Positions 48,795-58,494 of a stretch of 64,000 nucleotides of DNA are shown one piece after another (position 1 is the first letter of the stretch; each line of letters begins with the position of its first letter). Position numbers and translations under genes: made by a program. This DNA comes from Candidatus Daviesbacteria bacterium (GTDB taxonomy: Bacteria > Patescibacteria > Microgenomatia > Daviesbacterales > UBA10151), in the NCBI GenBank assembly GCA_016176335.1, contig JACOXI010000003.1, positions 124,001-188,000 on the forward strand, in the 5' to 3' direction. The notes under the pieces were generated by a model. The model saw nothing but the letters and a program-made list of their open reading frames with translations, made no database searches and was not told the DNA's origin.

Positions 48795-50573
48795 TCAGGC
48801 TTTCTCAAGTAAACGTGCCTTGTTGGTGACCCTAAATTCTAATTTTTTACCGAACATTAAAGAGGTTTGGGCATCTATTGCAGGAAGAGACGAAATGGTG
48901 ATCAGTATGATTGGCACCAAAATCCATTGCAAAAAAGACCAAATTTTTCTAAAAATTGACCAATTTTTTGGCCTTTTTGGAACTAATTTTTCATGAATAT
49001 AGATGGTGGCAAAAAGCCCTAAAAAGGCGGCAGTCAAAATCCAGGAAGAAACAATAGGTAAGTTAACCGATAGAACTGATTCTTTAAAATTGGGGTTGAC
49101 TATCGGGATTAAAATACTGCCGAAAGTGACGAAAATTGCCAAAAACCCCCACTTTAAGTCACCCCAAATTTTAAACAATACCTTATCAGTTTTGTCCCAA
49201 AAATCAATTTCTTTGGTAAAGTATTGCCTGATAATAAAGGGGATATGTTCAACCCCGTACGCCCATCTTCTAATTTGTAAATACTGATTTTGAAAGGTTT
49301 TAAGTAAGGTGGTGTCTTGTACAGCATCAGCTGAAATCGGCAAAAAATGTGGGATCACCTTGTAGTCTCCGTTGAAGTGAAAATAGGCTTTCCAATAGAA
49401 ACCGTTATCATCATTTACTTTATCCGGTATCCAACCACCAATATCCAACAAAGCTTTTAAACTTATAGACATTGAGGAGTAGTTCATATATTTGTCAGAT
49501 CCTACCATTTCCGCAAGTTGCCAAAACGATGTCCCAACAGCCATCAGTCTCATAGGGGTGGGGGTTTGCCAATAGTTATTGTGATATAAAAATACTCCGG
49601 TGAAAGTCCGCTGATCTCTTTGGTTTTGTGGTAAAGACAAATACTTGTGTAGAGCCCCGGAAAGAAATTGGGGGTGCATAACAAAATCAGCATCCAATGT
49701 TGTGACAAAAACGTCTTCTATTTTTACATCCATTTTTTTGAGATCTTCTACTATATGTTTGATCATCCAGTTTTTATTTGATCCCTGACCCGGTACCTCA
49801 CCTGCCAATCCAAAGGGGTGGATTGTGGTAAAAACCTTGGCAATTTTTCTCTCTATATTTTTTTTAAGGTATTCTTTAGTTTGTTCAATTTTTTCCGGAT
49901 TATCCCTTTCTTCAAATCCTACTGCTAAAAAAATTTTATCTTTCGGGTAATCGGATTTAGTAATTGCATCAAATGTTGGACCGAGAATATACGGAGCTTC
50001 CTTATATGTTGGGACCAGTATCAGATGATAGTATTTATTCCAATCATTGGGAAAATCTTTTTGTAATCTTTTAAACCAATCTTGTTTTTTGGCCCATTCC
50101 ATTTTTTTGTAACCTATCAAGATAAATCCCCCTATTCTCAAAGCAACCAACAGCCAGTAAACATCAGCTATAAGTATCAGATATGCCACAGCATAAGGTA
50201 ACGTAAAAGATAGCCAGATAGGGGAGGTGAGGGCAAGCCAGGTGAGTGATCCCGGCAAAATTTCCAACAATCTTTCAAAAGCAGTTTCGTGTTTTAAAAC
50301 AAACTCCTTTTCAGGGCCCTCGAAGAAAACAAATTTTTGTGAAAGGAGGTGGTGGATTATCATCCCAAGACCTGACCCGATCAACAAAGAAGATAACAAA
50401 ACATTTAGTCCTCCCTCAAGGAGAGATCCGCCAAAAAGACCTACTACAAACCCTAAAATAACCAACATGAGTCCCAAAATGGAATATCTGATACCTGAAA
50501 TCAGGCGGTGGATAATTTCTGAAATATAAAAAAAAGATAAAAACCCGAGAAAAAAGAATAATAAAAAGCGCAT
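48795..50573 (-). CDS. Membrane glycosyltransferase, family 2
   Basis: 592 aa. N-terminal membrane helices (three to four in residues 1-170), then the GT2 catalytic domain: LILVPTYKEAPYILGPTFDA, VFVTTLDADFVMHPQFLSGA (DxD), and QNQYLQIRRWAYGVEHIPFI (the Q/RxxRW motif of processive-type GT2 enzymes such as cellulose or hyaluronan synthase). Three or more membrane helices follow at the C-terminus. It could extrude a polymer. It heads the minus-strand glycan operon ending at 46462. Confidence 0.85.
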   Translation of the reverse strand: MRFLLFFFLGFLSFFYISEIIHRLISGIRYSILGLMLVILGFVVGLFGGSLLEGGLNVLLSSLLIGSGLGMIIHHLLSQKFVFFEGPEKEFVLKHETAFERLLEILPGSLTWLALTSPIWLSFTLPYAVAYLILIADVYWLLVALRIGGFILIGYKKMEWAKKQDWFKRLQKDFPNDWNKYYHLILVPTYKEAPYILGPTFDAITKSDYPKDKIFLAVGFEERDNPEKIEQTKEYLKKNIERKIAKVFTTIHPFGLAGEVPGQGSNKNWMIKHIVEDLKKMDVKIEDVFVTTLDADFVMHPQFLSGALHKYLSLPQNQRDQRTFTGVFLYHNNYWQTPTPMRLMAVGTSFWQLAEMVGSDKYMNYSSMSISLKALLDIGGWIPDKVNDDNGFYWKAYFHFNGDYKVIPHFLPISADAVQDTTLLKTFQNQYLQIRRWAYGVEHIPFIIRQYFTKEIDFWDKTDKVLFKIWGDLKWGFLAIFVTFGSILIPIVNPNFKESVLSVNLPIVSSWILTAAFLGLFATIYIHEKLVPKRPKNWSIFRKIWSFLQWILVPIILITISSLPAIDAQTSLMFGKKLEFRVTNKARLLEKA

Positions 50574-50596
50574 AATTTTCTAAGAAAATTAACAGG

Positions 50597-50642
50597 TTCT
50601 GCGAGCACGAAGTATAATATTTCATACTGAAGTGCGAAGCAG
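50597..50642. repeat. Long imperfect hairpin upstream of the GT2 gene
   Basis: CTGC, CAC and AGTAT pair with ATACT, GTG and GCAG around a 7-base centre, with GCGAGCACGAAGTAT and ACTGAAGTGCGAAGC arms. It lies between tatD and the GT2 gene and may be another copy of a dispersed palindrome. Confidence 0.5.
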
Positions 50643-50693
50643 GTCCTTATGATTTATTGTTAAGTTTAAGGTTTACTCTGGTAAAAAGCAAAT

Positions 50694-51530
50694 TTAGTTT
50701 AGCTTCAAAAGTTTCTTAACGTTTTCTGTTGTTTGAATTCCTATTTCCTTCAAAGATATTCCTTTTTCTTCTGCAATAAGTTGGGCAATTTCTAAAACAT
50801 TTACAGGTTCATTTCTTTGGCCCCGCTTGCTTTGAGGGGGTAAAAACGGGCAATCTGTTTCCAACACTATTCTACCCAATGGTAGTATCTTGACAGCTTC
50901 TCTTAAGTAATCATTTTTAGGATAAGTTAGAGTTCCTGCAAAAGAAACCAGAAACTTGGTGGTTTGTAGTATGTAGTCGGTAATTTGGGGTAAACCACTG
51001 TAGCAATGGAATATGCCAAAATGATCTTGGGTCATATTAATTATCTCTTCCCAAGCCTCTGAAGTTTGGGGGTTTTGAGATCGGTCATCACGACAGTGAA
51101 CTATTAAAGGTAAGTTTAATTTTTTAGCCAAGTCAATTTGGGCTTGAAAAAGCTTTCTTTGTGAATCTTTTTGTTGATCGATTGATAGGGAAGATGGCAG
51201 GTAATCCAAACCGCATTCGCCAACAGCCACCACCTTGGATGTACTAGAAAGATATATTTGTTCTAACCTCTCCATGTCCTTATGTATGGATACAGCATTA
51301 GGATATTTAATAGATTCATGTGGATGAATACCAATTGTGGAATAAGCAGAAAAACCTGGCATTGTTGCCAGTTTACCCTGAACCTGTTGCAGTGCTATCT
51401 GACTTTTCTCAACATCAACACCGACATTTATTATAGTTGTTACGCCAGCATCCACAGAGCGCTTTATAACCTCATCTAGATCATCTTTATATGAATCCCA
51501 ATATAAATGAGCATGAGTATCAATTAACAT
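50694..51530 (-). CDS. tatD: TatD-family metal-dependent deoxyribonuclease
   Basis: 278 aa, TIM-barrel hydrolase. Metal ligands are visible in LIDTHAHLYWD (HxH), VAVGECGLDYLP (Glu), PLIVHCRDD (His), GIFHCYSGL (His) and VLETDCPFL (Asp). TatD enzymes are 3'-5' DNA exonucleases involved in DNA repair and degradation. It follows metG by one base on the same strand; this metG-tatD pair is common in bacteria. Confidence 0.93.
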   Translation of the reverse strand: MLIDTHAHLYWDSYKDDLDEVIKRSVDAGVTTIINVGVDVEKSQIALQQVQGKLATMPGFSAYSTIGIHPHESIKYPNAVSIHKDMERLEQIYLSSTSKVVAVGECGLDYLPSSLSIDQQKDSQRKLFQAQIDLAKKLNLPLIVHCRDDRSQNPQTSEAWEEIINMTQDHFGIFHCYSGLPQITDYILQTTKFLVSFAGTLTYPKNDYLREAVKILPLGRIVLETDCPFLPPQSKRGQRNEPVNVLEIAQLIAEEKGISLKEIGIQTTENVKKLLKLN

Positions 51531-51531
51531 T

Positions 51532-52944
51532 TTAGATTCTAGGAAAAAGTGGAGTACCTGATTTAATATGGCCTTTGAATTGTTCTAGGATTTTTTCTAC
51601 AGTTTCCGGCAAAAATGGTTGGAGGTTAAAAGCTATATGTTGGATTCTTTTAACTAATTCCACTAAAACTTCTTCTAACTTTTCACCAGATAATTCCCAG
51701 GGTTTTTCTTCGTTAACCTGTTTATCTGCTTGGGTTATTTCTCCCCAAATATGGTTCAATGCCTCGTTAAACTTAAAAGATGCAAGATAAACTGTCATCT
51801 TTGGGTCAAACTCTGTTGGTAAATTGGGAGCATTTAAATTAACTTTCTCACAAAGCTTGGCAACTCTGGCCACCAAATTCCCCAAACCATTGGCCAAATC
51901 TGCATTGTAAATTTCTCTGAATCTTTCTTCAGTAAAATCTCCATCAGCATCTATTGGAATTTGGGAGAGCATATAGTAGCGAAGAGGTTCCAGCCCATAT
52001 TGTTTTACCACATCTTGCGGAGAAATAACATTCCCCACTGACTTACTAATCTTTTCTCCTTTTAAATTAACAAATCCATGAATTAAAATTTGTTTTGGCA
52101 AGGGAAGCCCTGCTGATAAAAGCATAGCCGGCCAATAAACTGTATGGAATCGATTGATATCTTTACCGATAATATGCAAATCCGCAGGCCACCATTTTTT
52201 CCATTTTTCCTCATCCCAGCCAAACCCTATTCCTGTCATATAAATATTTAAAGCATCAAACCAGACATAAATTTTTTGAGTTGGATCTTCCGGGACTGGT
52301 ACACCGACGCCTCTGGCACGCTCATTTGATCTGGAAACACTGAAATCTTCTAGACCGGATTTAATAAAGGATAAGACTTCTCTCTTTTTGTTTTCTGGAA
52401 TAATTTTAAATTCATTTGTTTCAATTGCATGAATCAATTTATCCTGATATCTTGATAATCTGAAAAAATAATTTTCTTCTTTCACCGGTTCTGGTTTTTT
52501 CTGATGGGTTGGACAAATTCCATCAACCAATTCTTCAGCGGTTTTAAAAGATTCACATCCAACACAATAAAGCCCCGCATATGCTTTTTTATAAATATCG
52601 CCATTTTTTTCGCAAAGTTTCCACAGTTTTTGTACACCGGGCCAGTGTTTTTTTTGATCCGAACCTCTTTGAAAAACATCCAAATGCACTCCTAAAAATT
52701 CATAAGTGTCATGCCAGATTTTGGAATTTCTATCTAAGAATTGCTGGACTGGTAAACCTTCTGTTTCTGCTGCCTGTACGTTTTTCAAAGCGTTTTCGTC
52801 AGCACCAGAAAGCAGCAGTGTTTGGTAACCTTTTAATCGGTAATATCTTCGGACAGTATCTGCCTGAAAATATTCCAATGAATGACCGACATGGGGTAAC
52901 CCGTTTACATACGGTATTGCTGTTGTTAAATAGAATTTTTTCAT
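51532..52944 (-). CDS. metG: Methionyl-tRNA synthetase
   Basis: 470 aa. The HIGH motif is in PYVNGLPHVGHSLEYFQADT and KMSKS in LKGEKISKSVGNVISP. One pair of Cys (YCVGCESF) and a further Cys (GICPTH) mark the zinc-type connective peptide. The C-terminal tRNA-binding (EMAP-like) domain is absent, as in other compact MetRS. It charges initiator and elongator tRNA-Met. Its start is 3 bases after the stop of the small membrane gene. Confidence 0.95.
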   Translation of the reverse strand: MKKFYLTTAIPYVNGLPHVGHSLEYFQADTVRRYYRLKGYQTLLLSGADENALKNVQAAETEGLPVQQFLDRNSKIWHDTYEFLGVHLDVFQRGSDQKKHWPGVQKLWKLCEKNGDIYKKAYAGLYCVGCESFKTAEELVDGICPTHQKKPEPVKEENYFFRLSRYQDKLIHAIETNEFKIIPENKKREVLSFIKSGLEDFSVSRSNERARGVGVPVPEDPTQKIYVWFDALNIYMTGIGFGWDEEKWKKWWPADLHIIGKDINRFHTVYWPAMLLSAGLPLPKQILIHGFVNLKGEKISKSVGNVISPQDVVKQYGLEPLRYYMLSQIPIDADGDFTEERFREIYNADLANGLGNLVARVAKLCEKVNLNAPNLPTEFDPKMTVYLASFKFNEALNHIWGEITQADKQVNEEKPWELSGEKLEEVLVELVKRIQHIAFNLQPFLPETVEKILEQFKGHIKSGTPLFPRI

Positions 52945-52947
52945 GCT

Positions 52948-53349
52948 TTACTTTCGTACATGCGTCAGTTTAGGGATTTTTGGCAGTTTAGTCAAATTTT
53001 TAAATCCTGAGTTTATCGAAGGACTTCTTTTTTTCATTTTCCTAAAATAGCTTATCGAAAGGATAATCATCACCGCGGCAATACCTCCGGTTACTAAATT
53101 TAGAGAATCCAAAGCTTTAAGTAACAAGAGGAATATTATCCCCAAAGATATGGAGATAGATAAAAACAAATTTTTAATAAAAATATTTATAACAAAGGAG
53201 ATTAGCAAAAAAAGAGGGATAAAAAATCCCAAGATTTGTAAGACATTTGCTTGAGTTAAAGTTTCAGGATAAGGGATTTGAAAAACTGCCAGTAAAAATA
53301 CACCCCCAAAAAATAAAGCAGGTAAAATTTTCAAAATCAGTTTAAGCAT
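52948..53349 (-). CDS. Hypothetical four-helix membrane protein with repeat in the tail
   Basis: 133 aa, four hydrophobic segments in the first 105 residues and a basic tail. No family recognised. The tail (about KKRSPSINSGFKNL) is encoded by TCCTGAGTTTATCGAAGGA (53006-53024), a variant of the GAGCG..AGTCGAA repeat, in frame. Its stop is 3 bases before the metG ATG. Confidence 0.6.
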   Translation of the reverse strand: MLKLILKILPALFFGGVFLLAVFQIPYPETLTQANVLQILGFFIPLFLLISFVINIFIKNLFLSISISLGIIFLLLLKALDSLNLVTGGIAAVMIILSISYFRKMKKRSPSINSGFKNLTKLPKIPKLTHVRK

Positions 53350-53397
53350 AATTCAATTTTACGAAGTAAAATAGTCCTACGGTTTATTTTATCTCAT

Positions 53398-55563
53398 TTA
53401 GACCCCGATTATTTCAAAAGTAGAGCCTTGTGGACCTTTGGTGACGTCAATTCTTACAGGAAACTCTTCTTTTAACTCCTCGATATGAGTGATGATTAAG
53501 ATTTTCTCAAAATCATTTTTGATTGCATCTATTATCTCAACCAGTCTGGCTTGACCGGGAGCATCCTGCGAACCAAACCCTTCATCAATGACCAAAAATT
53601 GTAATCTTGCACCGGCTCTATGAGTCAGCAGTTTAGATATGGCAAGTCTTATTGCAAAATTGACTCTGAAAGCTTCACCCCCGGAATACATCTCGTAAGG
53701 CCTCTCGCCCATTTCATCGGCGATTATGATATCCAATGTTTCAACAATTCCCCGCTCTCCTCCCGCAACTTTGGTTTTTGTGGTCTTTTGAGTGATTAGG
53801 GAAACTTTCATTCTTCCGTCAGTCAACTTCTCCAAAAGATTGTTTGTTTCATCTTCAATCTCGGGGATCGCGGATTCAATAATCATGGCCTGGATACCTT
53901 TTTTCCCGAAAGCCAAAGATAGCTCCTCAAAAATCTCTTTTTCTTTCTGCAGGATGGATTTTTCCTCGCCTTTTTGTCTGTATACTTTTTCCAGATGCTC
54001 TGCTCTGGTGATTAATTCCGTGGCTCTTCCCAAAAATCCTCTTGCTTCCTTTTCAAGGTCTCGTAACGACTGCAGTTGGGTTTCTTTTTGACTCAATTTC
54101 AATATAATCTGATTGAGGTCTGAAGATATCCCGGGCATTTTGTTAAACTCTTCCTCCATTTGCTTGATTTTTAAATCCTTGTCCTTAAAAAGCAGTCTTA
54201 ACTCATCAACTGTTTTTTTCTCCGTTTCCAAAGTTGCCCTGTTTTGCAGACCCTCTTCTTTTTCTTTTTGTAATAGTTCCAAATTTTGAAGTTCTTTTTG
54301 GATGTCCTGTAATCTCTGGTTTTCGAAGCTTAAACTTTTTATTTCATTTTCCAGTTTTACAATCTCCGCTACCTCCACATTGGTTTTTATTACTGAAATT
54401 TCTTTCTCAATCTTTTTTAAATCATTTCTTAATTCAACAATGACCTTGTGTTTTTGATCCGCTCCAATTGGTTGGCCACATGTAGGGCACACAGCAGCTT
54501 TAATAGAGAGATTTTTTATTTTGTTATTTAATTCGTCTTTTGCTTTTTCGATTAGTTTCTTTTTTTGAATTTTTAAATCTAAAGAAGACTTGATTTGTGC
54601 ATGGTTTTTTTCAAGTTCCAATATATTTCTGTTTTGCTGGTTTAATTTTTCCAGTTCTTCTTTCAGAATTTTTTTATTGTTTAAACTTTTTTCAATTTCC
54701 GCTAAGTTTTTGACAGAATCTTCAAGTTGTTTTATTCTTTGCGCCCTTTGTTTCCCTTGAAAAATTATTTGTTCAAGCTCTTTTTTTCCAGATGCCAGGT
54801 TTTCCTCAATTTTCCTCCTTTGTTGGGAAATAATACTCAAGCTCTCCTTTTCTTTTTGCAAATCTTTGATTTCTTCTTCCAAAGATTTTATATTTTGCTC
54901 AAATACCAAAACTTTTTGTTTTGCACCGTCCAATTCTTTCTGTCTCTCGTCTTTTTGGGAAATTTCTGCCTCAATTTCCAAAAATTGATATTCTAAAAGT
55001 TGAAGCTTAGTTTGTATATCTTTTGTTTTTTCTTTTGCTTTTTCTTCCAAAATATCATAATGAGATAAACCTAAAATGTCCGATAAAATTCTTTTACGAT
55101 CAGTTGCCCCTTTGGTGGTAAACTCATCGGCATGGCCTTGTCGAAGATATGCGGAATTGGTAAATGTTTCATAAGTTAAATGCAGCAGATTGATAATTTT
55201 ATCTTGAGTTGCTTTGATTGTCCCTTCGGTTAAATTGTGTCCGGCTTTGCCGGACCAAAGTTCCAAAGAGGTAGAGCCTCCGCTTTTTTTAGAGCGGGCT
55301 CTTTTAACAGTAAACTTATTTCCGTCCATTTCAAATGAAAATTCCACAAACATCTCACTGCTACCTGTGTGGATTAAATCATCAGAGGAATCGCCTGCCC
55401 GGGAAGTACCCCAGACACACCAGGTTATGGAGTCCAAAAGAGATGATTTACCGGCCCCGTTTAGACCGGAGATGGCAGCCAGTTTAAACTTTGTAAAATC
55501 CAATTCCTGCAATTTTTCCCCGTATGATGTAAAGTTTGCCAGTTTTAAATTTAGCGGAATCAT
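53398..55563 (-). CDS. sbcC: SbcC/Rad50-like ATPase
   Basis: 721 aa. Walker A ISGLNGAGKSSLLDSITWC near residue 35, long coiled coils on both sides of the zinc hook CPTCGQPIG (about residue 360), the signature EMYSGGEAFRVNFAIRLAIS and Walker B FLVIDEGFGSQD near the end. With SbcD it forms the nuclease complex that opens hairpins and processes double-strand breaks. The coiled coils are shorter than in E. coli SbcC (about 1050 aa). Its start overlaps the sbcD stop (ATGA). Confidence 0.95.
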   Translation of the reverse strand: MIPLNLKLANFTSYGEKLQELDFTKFKLAAISGLNGAGKSSLLDSITWCVWGTSRAGDSSDDLIHTGSSEMFVEFSFEMDGNKFTVKRARSKKSGGSTSLELWSGKAGHNLTEGTIKATQDKIINLLHLTYETFTNSAYLRQGHADEFTTKGATDRKRILSDILGLSHYDILEEKAKEKTKDIQTKLQLLEYQFLEIEAEISQKDERQKELDGAKQKVLVFEQNIKSLEEEIKDLQKEKESLSIISQQRRKIEENLASGKKELEQIIFQGKQRAQRIKQLEDSVKNLAEIEKSLNNKKILKEELEKLNQQNRNILELEKNHAQIKSSLDLKIQKKKLIEKAKDELNNKIKNLSIKAAVCPTCGQPIGADQKHKVIVELRNDLKKIEKEISVIKTNVEVAEIVKLENEIKSLSFENQRLQDIQKELQNLELLQKEKEEGLQNRATLETEKKTVDELRLLFKDKDLKIKQMEEEFNKMPGISSDLNQIILKLSQKETQLQSLRDLEKEARGFLGRATELITRAEHLEKVYRQKGEEKSILQKEKEIFEELSLAFGKKGIQAMIIESAIPEIEDETNNLLEKLTDGRMKVSLITQKTTKTKVAGGERGIVETLDIIIADEMGERPYEMYSGGEAFRVNFAIRLAISKLLTHRAGARLQFLVIDEGFGSQDAPGQARLVEIIDAIKNDFEKILIITHIEELKEEFPVRIDVTKGPQGSTFEIIGV

Positions 55564-56708
55564 ATATCCAAAAGCTTGGCAGCGTATTTTCCCAATTCAA
55601 TTTGTCTATTCTTTGATATATTTTTTGCCTCAAAATATTTTTTTAGTGCAGCAGAGGGGGTTAGACTCTCAACCTGTATATCACCTGTCAGCCTTATTCT
55701 ATCCTGCCTTTCCACATTTTTGGAAATTCCGGCCAAAAAGTTGGCAGAAGATAAAGCTTTTTTTATCTGATCCATTTCAATTTCTGTGTCAAGACCTGCC
55801 GGTATATTGATTATCAATCTGACTATTTTTTCCGCAATGTCATTTTTTTTAATTTGATCCAAAATAGTTTCCGTAGGATTTTTGTCATCCGCCTTTAGGT
55901 TAACCTCAATTGTTAAAAATTGTCTGGCATTGGTGGGAATAAATTGAAATTGCGTTTCATAATTTTGAATTTCTACTAAACATATACCTTTTTCTTCTTT
56001 TTCCTCTCCGAAATCAATTCTTTGTGGGGAACCCGGGTAAACAATTAAGGGATTTTTCCCTAACACCTGATGTTTGTGGATATGACCTAGAGCAACGTAG
56101 GAAAGTCTTCTATCTTGCAAAAGCGGCAGAGGGATGGTGACATCATTGGCAATGGCCAAGCCTTTCTCAGACCCATATGATGCGCCTTCAACTTCGCAAT
56201 GAGACAAAAAAATAGCAGGGCTGTCTTTAGTAATTTTTTCATAAAGTAACTTTAATTTTTCGGCTATTGTTTTGTAATCATTTTTATGAAGCCAAGGGAG
56301 AGTGATAATCTGCACATTACCGGACTTTGTTGGAATATTTACCAGTTCAGGTTTTCTTGATACCCAAACATTGTCTATCTCCAGTGCGGAATAAATGTCT
56401 AAAGTGTTGGCTTTACCTTCCGCATTTGGGGTGTCGTGATTTCCCACTACCAACACTACTGGAATTTTTTTGGCGAGTTTCCTTATTCTTTCACCAAAGC
56501 CTCGTTGTTGTGTGGGGTTGGGATCGCGGGTTTTGTAAGCATCTCCTGCAAAAACTACCGCATCCACATCTTCTTTTAAGGCAGTATCTACAATAAAATC
56601 AAATGTTTTAAAAAAATCCAAAAGACGGGTAGATAAACCGGTTTCCGGATCCAACTTGGCATAATTTTCCATACCAATGTGAAGATCTGAGAAATGGAGG
56701 AGTTTCAT
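55560..56708 (-). CDS. sbcD: SbcD/Mre11-type nuclease
   Basis: 382 aa. The metallophosphoesterase motifs are in order: LLHFSDLHIGMENY, VFAGDAYKTRDPN, VLVVGNHDTP, FLSHCEVEG and VALGHIHKHQV. The C-terminal capping part is shorter and Lys-rich. It is the nuclease subunit partner of SbcC, whose gene overlaps by 4 bases. The -10 box ends 7 bases before the ATG, so the transcript is likely leaderless. Confidence 0.95.
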   Translation of the reverse strand: MKLLHFSDLHIGMENYAKLDPETGLSTRLLDFFKTFDFIVDTALKEDVDAVVFAGDAYKTRDPNPTQQRGFGERIRKLAKKIPVVLVVGNHDTPNAEGKANTLDIYSALEIDNVWVSRKPELVNIPTKSGNVQIITLPWLHKNDYKTIAEKLKLLYEKITKDSPAIFLSHCEVEGASYGSEKGLAIANDVTIPLPLLQDRRLSYVALGHIHKHQVLGKNPLIVYPGSPQRIDFGEEKEEKGICLVEIQNYETQFQFIPTNARQFLTIEVNLKADDKNPTETILDQIKKNDIAEKIVRLIINIPAGLDTEIEMDQIKKALSSANFLAGISKNVERQDRIRLTGDIQVESLTPSAALKKYFEAKNISKNRQIELGKYAAKLLDI

Positions 56709-56715
56709 CGAATGG

Positions 56716-56721
56716 ATTATA
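56716..56721 (-). promoter_or_regulatory. -10 box of sbcDC; probable leaderless transcript
   Basis: TATAAT on the minus strand, 7 bases before the sbcD ATG (56708); no Shine-Dalgarno. pepQ starts divergently at 56748. Confidence 0.5.
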
Positions 56722-56747
56722 CCACTGAAAATGCTAAAATATGAGCC

Positions 56748-57860
56748 ATGTTTGATAAACGACTACAACAACTAAAAGACAAGATTAAAAAAGAAAAACT
56801 GGATGCGGTTTTTATATCATCTGTTTCCAATATAGAATACTTGACAGGTTATTCTAATTTCTCAAAAGATGAAAGGGAAGCGTATGTTTTCATTAGTGAG
56901 AATTTCGGGTATATAGTCACCGATGGAAGATATTCGGAGGCAATAAAAAAGCAAGTACCCCACTTTACTCTTTTTGAAAGAGGACACAAAAGATCAATAG
57001 AGCATCTTTTTAAAAAACACAAAAAAGCCATTAAAAAATTGGGGATAGAAGAAGATAATCTAACAGTTTCCGAACATAAAACCATCAAAAGACATTTTAA
57101 AAATTTGAAACATTTTAAAGTGGGGTATTTAAGAAGTATTAAAACTTCGGATGAAATTAAAAAAATAAAAAATGCTTGTAGGATTGGGGATTTAGCTTTT
57201 GATTATATTATCAAAAGAATTAAAGTGGGAGTAAGTGAAAAACAAATTGCAGAGCAGCTGGAAAATTTTATCAAGGGGAATGCGGCAATAATATCGTTTC
57301 CACCGATAGTTGCTTTTGGAAAAAATTCATCTATTCCGCATCATCAAACTGGCAATAAACGATTAACAATAAACGATAAACTAATTTTGCTAGACTTTGG
57401 AGCAAAAATAAATGGTTATTGTTCTGATATGACAAGAACTGTATTTTTTGGAAAACCCGATGGCAGACAAAAGAAAATGTATGATACGGTTTTGCAAGCT
57501 CAAGAAGAAGCTGTGGATTTTATTGCGAAGCAGCAAGCTCTGCTTATCAACTTTGCTGTTAAAAACGGAAAACAGATAAAAGCAAAAGACGTAGACAAGG
57601 TTGCCAGGGCATATATTATTTCAAAAGGCTTTCCAACTATTTCCCATTCTTTGGGACATGGTGTAGGACTAAAGGTGCATGAACACCCTTCCCTTTCACC
57701 CAAGAGCAAAGATTTCTTAACAGAAGGAATGGTTTTTTCAATTGAGCCGGGAATATATATTCCTAATTTTGGCGGAGTAAGAATAGAGGATTTATTTGTT
57801 TTGGAAAAGAACGGTTTGAGACAAATTACTACTTCCCCAAAAAATATTATTCAGTTATAA
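56748..57860 (+). CDS. pepQ: Xaa-Pro aminopeptidase/dipeptidase (M24)
   Basis: 370 aa. An N-terminal creatinase-like domain (about 1-125) and the M24 catalytic domain with five metal ligands: LDFGAKINGYCSDMTRTV (two Asp), SLGHGVGLKVHEHP (His), SIEPGIYI (Glu) and GGVRIEDLF (Glu). It removes N-terminal residues before proline. The DNA at 57355-57382 (words AACGATTAAC and AATAAACGATAAAC, NKRLTINDK) looks like the TATCG repeat family, but the local length appears normal for M24 proteins. Confidence 0.93.
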   Translation: MFDKRLQQLKDKIKKEKLDAVFISSVSNIEYLTGYSNFSKDEREAYVFISENFGYIVTDGRYSEAIKKQVPHFTLFERGHKRSIEHLFKKHKKAIKKLGIEEDNLTVSEHKTIKRHFKNLKHFKVGYLRSIKTSDEIKKIKNACRIGDLAFDYIIKRIKVGVSEKQIAEQLENFIKGNAAIISFPPIVAFGKNSSIPHHQTGNKRLTINDKLILLDFGAKINGYCSDMTRTVFFGKPDGRQKKMYDTVLQAQEEAVDFIAKQQALLINFAVKNGKQIKAKDVDKVARAYIISKGFPTISHSLGHGVGLKVHEHPSLSPKSKDFLTEGMVFSIEPGIYIPNFGGVRIEDLFVLEKNGLRQITTSPKNIIQL

Positions 57861-57876
57861 TGATAACTTCGCAAAT

Positions 57877-58494
57877 ATGAATAAGTGGACAAAATTAGCA
57901 GATAAAGAAACTATCAATAAAACCATTGAGGCTTTAAAGGCTAATGGGATTGAGGCAAAATTTGTGGAAAATAGTGAGGGAGCTAAAAGACTGGTGTTAG
58001 AACTTATTCCTGAAGGCAGCGAAGTAATGACAATGTCCTCGAATACTTTGGATACAGTTGGTTTATCCGAAGAGGTAAATAAGCAAGATGGTACATTTAA
58101 GCCAGTCAGAGATAAGTTGTACGCAATGGATCGGGCTACTCAAGCACAAGAAATGAACCGTTTGGGCGCCTCCCCTGAATATGCTTTGGGAAGTGTTCAC
58201 GCAGTTACAGAAGACGGCTATGTTTTAATTGCTTCTAATACAGGTAGCCAGTTGCCGGCCTATGCTTATGGTGCATTGCATGTGATTTGGGTATTGGGCT
58301 CACAAAAGATTGTCAAAAATACGGATGAGGGTATGAAGCGTATTTATGAGTATACTTTACCTCTGGAGAGTGAAAGAGCCAAAAAAGCTTATGGTGTTCC
58401 TGGTTCATCGGTAAATAAAATATTAATTGTCAACAAAGAAGTACAATCTGGCAGAATAACTTTAATTTTGGTTAATGAAGTGTTAGGATTTTAA
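57877..58494 (+). CDS. LUD-domain protein (LutC/YkgG-like)
   Basis: 205 aa. The pattern TINKTIEALKANGIEAKFVE, IPEGSEVMTMSSNTLDTVGL, GSVHAVTEDGYVLIASNTGS and WVLGSQKIVKNTDEGMKRIY is that of the LUD domain, found in LutB/LutC of lactate use and in many stand-alone proteins of unknown substrate. No LutA/LutB genes are near. A TATAAT lies 15 bases before the ATG. Confidence 0.85.
   Translation: MNKWTKLADKETINKTIEALKANGIEAKFVENSEGAKRLVLELIPEGSEVMTMSSNTLDTVGLSEEVNKQDGTFKPVRDKLYAMDRATQAQEMNRLGASPEYALGSVHAVTEDGYVLIASNTGSQLPAYAYGALHVIWVLGSQKIVKNTDEGMKRIYEYTLPLESERAKKAYGVPGSSVNKILIVNKEVQSGRITLILVNEVLGF

Noticed and set aside
57355..57382. In-frame TATCG-type repeat insertion in pepQ (NKRLTINDK)
   Set aside because: The DNA words look like the repeat, but the distance between the conserved PHH and LDFG motifs is normal for M24 peptidases, so this may be chance or replacement rather than insertion.
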